Assembly: GCF_002095315.1 (NCBI RefSeq)
Contig: NZ_MLFN01000010.1
Location: 20,920 to 84,919, forward strand
Length of the DNA stretch: 64,000 bases
From: Pantoea conspicua
Lineage (GTDB): Bacteria > Pseudomonadota > Gammaproteobacteria > Enterobacterales > Enterobacteriaceae
Direction: 5' to 3'
In this document: positions 39,454 to 46,754 of the stretch, piece by piece
How the letters are laid out: each line of letters opens with the position of its first letter
Position numbering within the stretch: the first letter of the stretch is position 1
Notes under the pieces: generated by a model
What the model was told of the DNA's origin: nothing
Database searches by the model: none
Seen by the model: only the letters and a program-made list of their open reading frames with translations
Made by a program: the position numbers and the translations under genes

Positions 39454-41625
39454 TTATTTCATCAGTGAAGATGGTGTGAATCCAGCATTGTTCCCTGCAC
39501 CCTGCCAGCCACCTTGAAGTCCCTGAGCAGACATCATCTGTAGCTCATGCTGTGACTGGATAGCGTCGAGTGCAACTCTCTGGACAGAGCCATCAGGCAT
39601 AGTCACGTTCAGGCTGCCTGTGTTGCTGATCTCTACCTTCAGAGGTGCAAAGGTGATTGGCTGCGGGGCTGGTGGAAGGTATGAGACAATCGACGGGGCG
39701 AGAGATGGATAACCAGTTCCCGGTAGTGGTGCCTTTTTGAGAGTATCAACCGCGTTGTCTAACCAGTTAAGCCCTGTATCGACCCAGCTACCTTCAACAA
39801 CGTTTCCACCGCGATTAGTTTTAGTGTCATCCCAGCCCATAGCCTTGTGGAATGCAGGTATCCATTGGTCAAATACAAGATCGCCAAGTTCCTTACCCAG
39901 CACAACAGCAGCCGCTACACCGAAAGTGCGACCTGCTGCTCCCATCATGCCCCCGATTCCACCGTAGCCTGCCAACTGACCAACTTTTGAGATTCCAGCT
40001 AATGCAAGCTTACCAGCGATAATCACAATGAGAGCATCAAACCATTCATTGAAAACACCCGACAGTTTGCTTAGGTTCTGTTGAGTGGATTTGTCCAGAT
40101 CAGAATAAAACATGTCAAAGCGCTCTGACGCGAGTCCTGCATATCCAGAGATATTCATTGCTGCATTGTTTGAACCAGATGCAAGGTCGCTGATACGATC
40201 AGCAAGGAACCCTACCCCTTTAGCAGCAGGTGTTAATACTACTCCGAGGTTATCAGCGGAATCTGTCAGGGTAGCGAAAAGGCGGACGATAGGCTTTTCC
40301 ATCTGATCAAAGAAATCACGCTTAGCAAATTGCATAGAACCAGCCAGACGTCCCTGAGCAGCGATGATGTTGTTTTGAGCCATAGTCTTTTGCTGATCGG
40401 TCGGTTTCATGACCTTAAGAGCGTCTGAAACAAATGCAGAACCTGGTACAGTCTTGTAATACTCTTTGAGTTGGGAGCTATTCTGGAGACCGTGTAGCTG
40501 CTGGAGTTTTTTAACAAGTGCTGGACTCGCATTGACTACCTGCATAAAGTCCTGACCCATCAGATGAGCACTGACAGCGATCTGTTGTAAAGCATAGTTA
40601 AGACGTCCCACAGCTTGAGGATCCATACCTGTTGTATGCGCAAATACAGACTCATTCTCAAACAGTTCAGCAATCTTATCGTTCGAGAAGTTCTCAGGCA
40701 TTGTCATACGCATCTGAGCCATCTGTTCACGTGTCTGAAGAGGGTCAAGGCCATACCCACGAGAGATGTCATCAGACTTCTGGGTCATACGTGTATTTTC
40801 AGTTTCTGAACCGTAAGCCACCACCCCCATCGTGTGAGCCTGCTGGAACTTACCACCGATGGTGATTGATTCCTGTAGAAAGGCCATAGCTCGATTGAGA
40901 GCAAAGAAGCCTGCTACAAGCCCACCTGCGGAGTCTGCAAGACGTGATAACCCACTACCAGCATTAGACGCTTCAAGAGCCTGTAAACGCTGTGCTGCAC
41001 GCTGCTGTGAGGCTACTCGTTGAGTCTGAGCAAACTCATAATTAAGAGTTCTAAGATTTTGACGGAAGCCACGAAAGTCACCAGCAGCGGTAGATTCCAT
41101 TCTGAGACGTTCAAGACGTGAACGGTACTGTGCAGCACGATCAGCATCACGGTTAACCATCTGACCATAGAAGCCTGATGTTAACTGGCGCTGGTGGATA
41201 TCCTCGATACGTTGACGTGTAGTGATACGAGGTTGACCAGGTCGAGATAGGGGGGGTAATGGGGGTACAGACCCACGGACACGATAAGCAGCACGCATAG
41301 CTGCCCCAACTTTACGGGCAGCGTTTAAGCCTTCTGTCTCATAACGATTAAATAGACCTGAGTTAGCCTGACCGATAGCAAATCCGCGTGACAGTGATTT
41401 GTTGATGCTTTTCCCTGCCTGAGTAGCACGCTTCTCAATTTTATCGAAAGTTTTATTCAGGGCTGCTGAGCGGTCTTTAGCGAAGGGACGGTTAAGCGTT
41501 CTCTCCATGCGGTTAGCGATAGGCAGAATCTGTTTCTCAAGCTTTGCCAGACCACGTAGAATTGTGTCTGACAAAGACATCTGAATCACAAATTCATCGA
41601 CAGTGACTTTTGATGATGTGGTCAT
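39454..41625 (-). CDS. Phage tail tape-measure protein
   Basis: Tape-measure proteins set tail length and leave the tail during DNA injection. The 723-residue product is rich in Ala, Gln and Arg, with a long helical N-terminal part. A TMP core follows: hydrophobic LVAGFFALNRAMAFLQESI near 228-246, FMQVVNASPALVKKLQQLHG near 350-370 matching the usual phage pattern, then AFVSDALKVM. A second hydrophobic region near 525-590 (FDALIVIIAGKLALAGI, GMMGAAGRTFGVAAAVVLGK) could insert in the host membrane. The start has GAAGGA upstream and overlaps an out-of-frame ATG (ATGAATGAC). By the usual rule of about 0.15 nm per residue the tail would be near 105-110 nm. No other recognised tail structural gene accompanies it. 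Confidence 0.85.
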   Translation of the reverse strand: MTTSSKVTVDEFVIQMSLSDTILRGLAKLEKQILPIANRMERTLNRPFAKDRSAALNKTFDKIEKRATQAGKSINKSLSRGFAIGQANSGLFNRYETEGLNAARKVGAAMRAAYRVRGSVPPLPPLSRPGQPRITTRQRIEDIHQRQLTSGFYGQMVNRDADRAAQYRSRLERLRMESTAAGDFRGFRQNLRTLNYEFAQTQRVASQQRAAQRLQALEASNAGSGLSRLADSAGGLVAGFFALNRAMAFLQESITIGGKFQQAHTMGVVAYGSETENTRMTQKSDDISRGYGLDPLQTREQMAQMRMTMPENFSNDKIAELFENESVFAHTTGMDPQAVGRLNYALQQIAVSAHLMGQDFMQVVNASPALVKKLQQLHGLQNSSQLKEYYKTVPGSAFVSDALKVMKPTDQQKTMAQNNIIAAQGRLAGSMQFAKRDFFDQMEKPIVRLFATLTDSADNLGVVLTPAAKGVGFLADRISDLASGSNNAAMNISGYAGLASERFDMFYSDLDKSTQQNLSKLSGVFNEWFDALIVIIAGKLALAGISKVGQLAGYGGIGGMMGAAGRTFGVAAAVVLGKELGDLVFDQWIPAFHKAMGWDDTKTNRGGNVVEGSWVDTGLNWLDNAVDTLKKAPLPGTGYPSLAPSIVSYLPPAPQPITFAPLKVEISNTGSLNVTMPDGSVQRVALDAIQSQHELQMMSAQGLQGGWQGAGNNAGFTPSSLMK

Positions 41626-41642
41626 TCATATTATTTCCTTCA

Positions 41643-41672
41643 GAAAAAGAAAAAGCCCCCTGAATAGGGAGC
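41643..41672 (-). terminator. Terminator or attenuator between the 282-residue gene and the tape-measure gene
   Basis: On the minus strand GCTCCCT and AGGGGGC pair (41655-41672, one G-T pair) and are followed by TTTTTCTTTTT. It sits 20-50 bases before the tape-measure start, so it could reduce read-through into that gene. Confidence 0.7.
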
Positions 41673-41677
41673 CTTTA

Positions 41678-42526
41678 TTATTTTTTATTAACAGCGCGTT
41701 TGACTGAGTCTGAAATAAGCTGATCAAACGTTTGGATAGTTGAAAGCTGATCGCGAGCCTTTTTTTTAGCTTCAGTGAGCTTTACTGAAACGGCTTTACG
41801 GTTCTGAATAAGGCGCTGTAAATCTGCATCATAAAGCTTTTGCGAATATGCGATAGCTTCTGGTGACTGTGCGTAATGCATCACATTAGGTACGTTCCCA
41901 GGTATATAGACTAATGTGAAACTCCCCTGAGATGGGGCGAGAGCACCGTTGACTATCTGAACCCCGCCTCCGTTGCTCCTGCGCTCACAAAGTTTGTAGC
42001 TTTCAATATTAAGCAAGCCATTCGCAAGCAATGTGTTGAAGTGGTAATCACCTTGGACTTGCAACGTTTTGATGTCTGGGTGTTTGAGGTTGAAGGCAAA
42101 CTCTGCCTGAATTCTGGCACGATAAGTACCCTCTGATGACTCATAATCTTCGACATCGTCAAAGGCAGTCTGATGTTCTCGGATCAGCTTTGTGATGATC
42201 GGTGTCCAGTACTCTTCCACCATACGACGCTGTTCTGAGGGGAATAACTGATCAAAGGTCTTCTGTCGCTCATCGTCATCAGCGTTAACCTGTAAGCTAA
42301 GGTTCTGTGCGTCTGCGATAGACTGAAGCTTGTCGGCGAGTTCTTGATCAGTGTCAACCGGAGCAACAGGGATGAGTCGTGAGCGACCAGTAGCAGGGTT
42401 GAATTCTTCACGATATGTCACTGTGTCGGTCGGAGTAGGTTCATGTTCTGAACGGGCAATACTGGCTAAAGCTGCTGCGTGAGATTCAGCTTTTAGGAGT
42501 TCTGGTGATTTCTGTGTGTCTGTCAT
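41678..42526 (-). CDS. Unknown protein, 282 residues, upstream of the tape measure
   Basis: This acidic soluble protein has no motif I recognise. It starts MTDTQKSPELLKAESHAAAL with AAGG 6 bases before the ATG. The N-terminal 50 residues look disordered; a central segment (FPSEQRRMVEEYWTPII) is helical, and a beta-rich part follows (TLQVQGDYHFNTLLANGLL). The basic C-terminal tail (KLTEAKKKARDQL...VNKK) is coiled-coil-like. In tailed phages the genes before the tape measure commonly encode tail assembly chaperones or tail tube proteins, so a tail-assembly role is a positional guess. No ribosomal slippery sequence was seen at its junction with the preceding gene. Confidence 0.7.
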   Translation of the reverse strand: MTDTQKSPELLKAESHAAALASIARSEHEPTPTDTVTYREEFNPATGRSRLIPVAPVDTDQELADKLQSIADAQNLSLQVNADDDERQKTFDQLFPSEQRRMVEEYWTPIITKLIREHQTAFDDVEDYESSEGTYRARIQAEFAFNLKHPDIKTLQVQGDYHFNTLLANGLLNIESYKLCERRSNGGGVQIVNGALAPSQGSFTLVYIPGNVPNVMHYAQSPEAIAYSQKLYDADLQRLIQNRKAVSVKLTEAKKKARDQLSTIQTFDQLISDSVKRAVNKK

Positions 42527-42534
42527 TAAAAGCC

Positions 42535-42822
42535 TTAGTGCTGCACAGCAGCGTTAGCGGGGATTTGAACGTAAGGAATGTCAATGTGGTTCTGAAGGAG
42601 CTGGGTCACATGTAACCGTGTCTGCGTGTACAGGTTCAGAGACATCTCCTGTGCTTCTTCTGGTGAATAACGCATGAGTAAGAAACAGTCAGAGAACGCA
42701 CTGATCAGTTGTTCAGGGTTCTTGTAGACGGTCTGAAGCAGTTGCTTAACAGAGCAGTGTTGGAGGTCAATCACGAAGCCTCTGGACAGGTCTTCAGGGT
42801 CTTTCCACTGGACAATGTTCAT
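42535..42822 (-). CDS. Unknown protein, 95 residues, tail-operon position
   Basis: The small acidic protein starts MNIVQWKDPEDLSRGFVIDL behind AAGGTGG. It has no membrane segment. Its middle (LQTVYKNPEQLISAFSDCFLLM) is helical and its size and place, two genes before a tape measure, suit a tail assembly chaperone, but this is inference. Its ATG overlaps the stop of the 25-residue ORF upstream, and the 282-residue gene starts 8 bases after its stop, so all three are probably translated together. Confidence 0.65.
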   Translation of the reverse strand: MNIVQWKDPEDLSRGFVIDLQHCSVKQLLQTVYKNPEQLISAFSDCFLLMRYSPEEAQEMSLNLYTQTRLHVTQLLQNHIDIPYVQIPANAAVQH

Positions 42823-42896
42823 CGTGCCACCTTATAAATCGTGTCGATGTGCCAGAGAGTCATAGTTAATACGTAGATTGCTGGGGTAATAATCAT
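42819..42896 (-). CDS. Possible 25-residue hydrophobic peptide
   Basis: The ORF MIITPAIYVLTMTLWHIDTI... has an AAAAGGTA ribosome site upstream and ends in an ATGA overlap with the next gene. One membrane-spanning segment is likely. The same AAAAGGTA leader precedes other genes of the element, supporting its reality. A longer ORF in the same frame begins at GTG 43028 without a convincing ribosome site. Confidence 0.45.
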   Translation of the reverse strand: MIITPAIYVLTMTLWHIDTIYKVAR

Positions 42897-43179
42897 TAGC
42901 GGGGTACCTTTTAAAAAAATGTCGCCAACCCGATTATCAGTATGACGACGAATACTCAGGAAAATATCTATCTGCAAAGACTCCTGAAACCGTGACCCCG
43001 CTAAAGAACGGAGTAGGAGTTCTTGCACCTGCGCTTTGATGCCACTGGAGATATGGGAAGCTACGGGATTTGGTTTGAGATGACCGATAAGACATCTTTG
43101 CAGAGAGATATTGAATAGGCGGTGAAGGTTTACACCGCACTATGGGGAGAACTTGATAGAGAGAACTGACCACTCTTTA

Positions 43180-43222
43180 ATCTTAGCATTTCTGTAAAAA
43201 CTGTCAAGATATTTGTTGACAG
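43180..43222 (-). promoter_or_regulatory. Promoter with overlapping operator for the tail-gene operon
   Basis: The minus strand has TTGACA (complement of 43202-43207) and TAAGAT (complement of 43180-43185) with a 16-base spacer. The -35 lies inside a perfect inverted repeat, CTGTCAA (43201-43207), N8, TTGACAG (43216-43222). A related repeat, TGTCAAGAT...TTGACA, overlaps the HNH gene promoter at 46815-46836, suggesting one repressor for both. The 280 bases between here and 42896 otherwise show no gene I can support. Confidence 0.6.
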
Positions 43223-43226
43223 TGTA

Positions 43227-43436
43227 TTAGAAAAGTGATAAGGGGAGGCTGTTTACTGTCACGCTATACCCTTCGCTGTTCTGATAATGATGAGCAGGCT
43301 CAGTTGGCAGGCTACGGTGCAGGTTTGCTTGTGCTCGTACATCACGGAAAGCACGCTGTCGCAGGATTTCTCTCTGACGATCCTTTTCGGACAAGCTTCT
43401 ATTCTCAAGAATTTCTGAACGTGTTGGCTTGAACAT
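43227..43436 (-). CDS. Unknown basic protein, 69 residues
   Basis: The ATG at 43436 has a good AGAGGT ribosome site 8 bases upstream. The product (MFKPTRSEILENRSLSEKDR...) is highly charged and helical in its first half, with many Arg. It ends just upstream of the tail-operon promoter. Such small charged proteins in phage elements are often DNA- or protein-binding regulators, but nothing identifies this one. Confidence 0.5.
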   Translation of the reverse strand: MFKPTRSEILENRSLSEKDRQREILRQRAFRDVRAQANLHRSLPTEPAHHYQNSEGYSVTVNSLPLSLF

Positions 43437-43662
43437 TACTGGTGACCTCTTTTTTTCTAAAATCTGAAGGGGGATAAAACTGGTGGAGGGATATCTGGAG
43501 GATTTTGTTGAAGTCTAACTTTCGGTGCTTAGACGGTCAGACTTACGCTCAGAATTCTCGGCGAAATGTGAAAATATCGTTAACCTAATGATATTTATAG
43601 AACTTTATAGCTATCTGGTCGGAACTGTCACAATGAAATGAAGAACCAACCAGAGATAGCTC

Positions 43663-44277
43663 TCAGGCCAATGTTTTTAGAACTTTGTTTACCAGTCCTA
43701 CAGAGCATCCTGAAAGCTGTGCGAGTTCCTTCTGAGACATTGTTGGGAACTTCTGACGGTTAACCAGGATCTTCGAACGTAGTGCTGTATCCGCTGCCCT
43801 GCCCTTGTACAGACCCGCCTCTTTAGCTTTCGCTATTCCCTGTAGCTGACGCTGTTTACGTTTCTCGTAGTCTTCACGAGCCATCGTAGCGAGTATCTCG
43901 ACCAGCATCTGATTGATAGCCTTAAGGATACCGTCTGTAACAGCATTGCCCGTTTGCATGTTCATGTAGCTGGTGGGTACATCCGCAATCACAAGTCTGA
44001 GTCCACGTTCTGTGAGCAGCATCTTCAGTTGTTCCCACTCTTCAGCCGATAAGCGTGTTAAGCGGTCTGTAGACTCCACCAGCAAGACGTCATTCTTACG
44101 GGCATCCTTGAGCAGTCTGTTCAGTTCAGGACGCTGTAACGATGCTCCTGAAGCATTATCAACGTATTCAGCGATGATATTCAGCCCATGATCAGCAGCA
44201 AACTGAAGCATCGACTCACGAGCACGGTTAGCATCTTGTTCGTCTGTACTGGCTCTTAGGTAAAGCAGCGTATCCAT
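43663..44277 (-). CDS. Resolvase/invertase-type serine recombinase
   Basis: This 204-residue small serine recombinase has the nucleophile Ser10 in LLYLRASTDEQ, the conserved LLVESTDRLTRLSAEEW, the helical E region near 110-140, and a C-terminal helix-turn-helix (MSQKELAQLSGCSVGLVNKVLKTL). It is distinct from the large integrase. It is divergent in function: such enzymes resolve multimers or invert DNA. Repeats directly upstream (44293-44394) resemble a res-type region. A minus-strand promoter, TTGACT (44342-44347) and TATAGT (44318-44323), overlaps these repeats, which suggests autoregulation. A structured 3' end (AGCTATC/GATAGCT arms, 43608-43662) may be the terminator. Confidence 0.88.
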   Translation of the reverse strand: MDTLLYLRASTDEQDANRARESMLQFAADHGLNIIAEYVDNASGASLQRPELNRLLKDARKNDVLLVESTDRLTRLSAEEWEQLKMLLTERGLRLVIADVPTSYMNMQTGNAVTDGILKAINQMLVEILATMAREDYEKRKQRQLQGIAKAKEAGLYKGRAADTALRSKILVNRQKFPTMSQKELAQLSGCSVGLVNKVLKTLA

Positions 44278-44292
44278 AATGTTCAGCCTCGG

Positions 44293-44394
44293 AGTTCACG
44301 ATAAGTTAATTTATCTGACTATACGTGAATAGTTCATGATAAGTCAATATTTATACTCAATATGAATGTGATGAGTGATTTAATCACATGAACT
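44293..44394. repeat. Repeat cluster upstream of the resolvase (candidate res site)
   Basis: Two direct 14-base repeats, AGTTCACGATAAGT (44293-44306) and AGTTCATGATAAGT (44331-44344), differ at one base. An inverted partial copy, CATGAACT, is at 44387-44394. A palindrome GTGATT-T-AATCAC lies at 44375-44387. Spacing and position fit a resolvase binding region; function is inference. Confidence 0.55.
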
Positions 44395-44418
44395 AATAAG
44401 GCATACCCTATGTGAACG

Positions 44419-44796
44419 TCAGACTGCTTTCAGGGTTTTTGGAACTGTCAGGTGAAATGCTGCTTTGGCGGGAGTTGATTGAGCAGTTTGTTCAGCAGGT
44501 GCACCTGTCACAGCGTTGAGGGTAGTACCGTCTGGTGCGTTATTTTTGGCAGTTAATCCAGCCTGAGCAGCCATAAGCCGCTTTGACATTGATCGACGTT
44601 GGTTGTTGTCGGAGGCTAAAAGCTTCTGTGCAACATCAATCTGTGTCTTCAGGTCAATCGCATTAGTGGTCTTGTCATCAACACCATATTTGCGGAGTGT
44701 TACAGCGTCTTTGTGAAGAATGGCTTCAAGGAAGCTGTAAGAGGCTGATTGCTCTGTCACAGTATCAGCGTTGGATGTGGTGATTGTGGTAGTCAT
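44419..44796 (-). CDS. Unknown protein, 125 residues
   Basis: I do not recognise this protein. It starts MTTTITTSNADTVTEQSASY behind AAAAGGTAACCT and the overlapping ATGAATGAC start seen at two other element genes. The N terminus is Thr/Ser-rich and likely flexible; a helical middle (LKTQIDVAQKLLASDNNQRRSM) and an Ala/Pro/Thr-rich tail follow. It has no cysteine and no membrane segment. It could be a scaffold- or head-like accessory protein, but there is no direct evidence. Confidence 0.65.
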   Translation of the reverse strand: MTTTITTSNADTVTEQSASYSFLEAILHKDAVTLRKYGVDDKTTNAIDLKTQIDVAQKLLASDNNQRRSMSKRLMAAQAGLTAKNNAPDGTTLNAVTGAPAEQTAQSTPAKAAFHLTVPKTLKAV

Positions 44797-45015
44797 TCAT
44801 AGGTTACCTTTTGTTTTTTAAGAGAATGGAAAGCTGTGAAACAGTAGCGATAATCTGGACAGACAACTATCAAGAAGAATACTCAGAATAATCATTACAG
44901 ATCAATAAGTTAACTATTTATAGAGGTCGTTAAATAGTTTTGAGATGAAGAAGGTGAAAAACCCTGTAGGCAGTATGTCGTAGAAAAAATGGTGAATTAT
45001 CTGTTGCATGGCTAT
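44797..45015. other. Spacer with a perfect 9-bp hairpin
   Basis: AACTATTTA (44912-44920) and TAAATAGTT (44931-44939) form a hairpin with a 10-base loop, 77-100 bases downstream of the helix-turn-helix gene on the minus strand. The spacer carries the AAAAGGTA ribosome site of the 125-residue gene and no other gene I can support. Confidence 0.5.
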
Positions 45016-45303
45016 TTACCGAGTTGCTGAGCGATGGCGCTGAAGAATGATGTTCACATAGCTCAGTGAAATATTGAGATGCTGAGCGATCTGCTTGTAA
45101 GTCATTCCCTGAGATCGAAGGTAAACGACTTTTTCAGGGATATGAGGCTGATGGCTGTTAACCGGGAGACCTGCCAGTTTACGGATCAGGATCGATTCAT
45201 GAGGGTTGAGACCAGACTGTCTGGCGGCCTGTGAAGGAGACTTTCCAGAGTGAATCAGTGTCAAAAACTCTGTGACCTCTGGTGTAGGTGCGAGGGTGTA
45301 CAT
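45016..45303 (-). CDS. Helix-turn-helix regulator, 95 residues
   Basis: The product contains two helix-turn-helix-like segments: SPSQAARQSGLNPHESILIR near residues 15-35 and MTYKQIAQHLNISLSYVNII near 66-86, the second like a sigma region 4 or LuxR-type helix pair. The ATG at 45303 (MYTLAPTPEV) follows AAAAGGTA, the ribosome-site pattern shared by the element. A longer form from ATG 45345 would start inside the inverted repeat at 45341-45408. It is the best candidate for the element's own repressor or activator. No target has been shown. Confidence 0.65.
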   Translation of the reverse strand: MYTLAPTPEVTEFLTLIHSGKSPSQAARQSGLNPHESILIRKLAGLPVNSHQPHIPEKVVYLRSQGMTYKQIAQHLNISLSYVNIILQRHRSATR

Positions 45304-45317
45304 TGGAGGGATACCTT

Positions 45318-45428
45318 TTGTGCAGGGGTCTTTTTCTTGTCCCATGAAAAAGTCGTAAAATCGTAATGATTATAATGAGTTACAGATGATTTTACAGATT
45401 TTCATGGGGTATTTTGTAGACATAGTTA
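45318..45428. repeat. Long direct repeat, copy 1, containing a 21-bp inverted repeat
   Basis: Arms CCCATGAAAAAGTCGTAAAA with 2 more bases (45341-45362) and their complement (45388-45408, one gap) enclose an ATTATAAT core (45369-45376). A related copy lies at 46882-46990. Shared anchors are TTGTGCAGGG, GTCCCATGAAAAAGTC, CATGGGGT and TTTTGTAGACATAG. The repeat sits between the HNH and HTH genes. It may be an operator, terminator or replication-linked site. Confidence 0.75.
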
Positions 45429-46754
45429 ACTTGCGTCGTTAAGGATGTCCACGAGGCGAGACATAGAGCGGGTAAACAGTGCTGGTTTACCTGAGAATGC
45501 CTGTTCAGCTTGTTCGAGAATATAGATAGGGGATTGGCCTGTTTTCTTTGCTTTGAGCAATGCCAGACGAGCATTTTTATCAGCTTTAGCGAAGAGTTCA
45601 GCTTCCAGACGGTCAAGGATTGCGATCATTTCTGCTGGAAGGTCTTCATCACGCTGGAATTGCTTCTCGTGGATAAGGTCAACGTGCTGGGAGTGTTCAT
45701 TACTGCCATCACGGTCACTGGTGATGAAAAGGTTTTCGTCGGTCTGTAAGGTCATCATGATGTCCTCGAAGGTAAATGGAAGGTCGTGTTCGTTGGCGAT
45801 GATGTGTGTAAGCAGCGTGTTCATGGCTTCAACAGGTCTTGCACAGCAGGCAATTTCGATAATGTCCATCGGTAGCTTGTCTGAGGGAAATGCTGAGATG
45901 ACTTTGATAAAGCGATCTGTGCACTGCTTACCGGAGTCTGTGTAGAATTGCTTAAGGCGCTGGAGATGGAACATGTGAACCATGACCGCAGGCCATTTTT
46001 CTGATTCGTCTTCAGTGGATGTACCGTTTAACTGGCGTACTTCTGCAATGCTCAGACGGTCACACAGGGCTGAAAGGTTTTCAGGGGCCGTAGACATTAC
46101 TGTTGAAAGGTAACGTATGTCTGTCTCTGGTGCTTTCAGGAGGCGCTGAGCTGTTCTGACACGTTCTGTACCTGAAATCTTAGGGTGACGCTTAGCGAAC
46201 TGTGTGAGTTTGGTTCGATGCTTTTTAACCAGTTCTGTCCAGATCTGTTCGTGGTCACCAGTGAATGGCTGGATTGGGTTAGATGTCCACTGTGTGCCAA
46301 TACCTTTCGGGAATCTGAAGCGAGCGCCCTGCTTCTGGTTAATCGTTGCAGGTAACAGAGACAGGTTAAGTGGATGGTATGCCCCACCCTTGGAGCATGG
46401 TACGAGGTGTGCGATGTGAACCTGTGTACCTGTTTTGAATGCCAGTCTGCCACGTGCTTTCCATAAGCTGTATAGAGACTCAATCGGGAAATCTAACAGG
46501 CAATCTACAGAGCCATGTCTGGCGATCTGCTGTAGAAGGTCGGTTATGAATTTAGATTGACGCAGGATATACAGGGGGTGTTTAGCGAGTTTGAGTGACT
46601 TTTGACGGCGTTCTTTTGCGGGGTCTGACTCTTTCCGTTTGGCTGCTTCTCTGCAAGAGGATGAACAGTAGCGAACTGATGAACGGGAGGCTTCAAATCG
46701 CTTCTTGCAGTGTGCACAGCGTTTACGGTTACGGGGCTGCTTAGTCGTTGTCAT
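45426..46754 (-). CDS. Zinc-finger and HNH-like nuclease domain protein, 442 residues
   Basis: The N terminus has a four-cysteine zinc finger (Cys13, Cys16, Cys30, Cys34). An HNH-like core follows at residues 112-140: VHIAHLVPCSKGGAYHPLNL, then LLPATINQKQG, with His113, His116, His127 and Asn130. The remaining 300 residues are helical and unlike anything I recognise. The ATG overlaps an out-of-frame ATG (ATGAATGAC). A minus-strand promoter, TTGACA (46815-46820) with TAGCAT (46792-46797), lies upstream. It could be a homing-type or packaging nuclease, or a replication protein that uses the finger. Whether it cuts DNA is untested. Confidence 0.7.
   Translation of the reverse strand: MTTTKQPRNRKRCAHCKKRFEASRSSVRYCSSSCREAAKRKESDPAKERRQKSLKLAKHPLYILRQSKFITDLLQQIARHGSVDCLLDFPIESLYSLWKARGRLAFKTGTQVHIAHLVPCSKGGAYHPLNLSLLPATINQKQGARFRFPKGIGTQWTSNPIQPFTGDHEQIWTELVKKHRTKLTQFAKRHPKISGTERVRTAQRLLKAPETDIRYLSTVMSTAPENLSALCDRLSIAEVRQLNGTSTEDESEKWPAVMVHMFHLQRLKQFYTDSGKQCTDRFIKVISAFPSDKLPMDIIEIACCARPVEAMNTLLTHIIANEHDLPFTFEDIMMTLQTDENLFITSDRDGSNEHSQHVDLIHEKQFQRDEDLPAEMIAILDRLEAELFAKADKNARLALLKAKKTGQSPIYILEQAEQAFSGKPALFTRSMSRLVDILNDAS

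Noticed and set aside
42520..42560. Programmed frameshift between the 95 and 282 residue genes, as in tail chaperones
   Set aside because: No slippery heptamer is visible at the junction and the downstream gene has its own ribosome site and ATG.
42937..43173. A 78-codon minus-strand frame between the tail operon and its promoter
   Set aside because: No ribosome site and poor coding character. The short ORFs within the region are no better supported, except the 25-residue one at 42819-42896.
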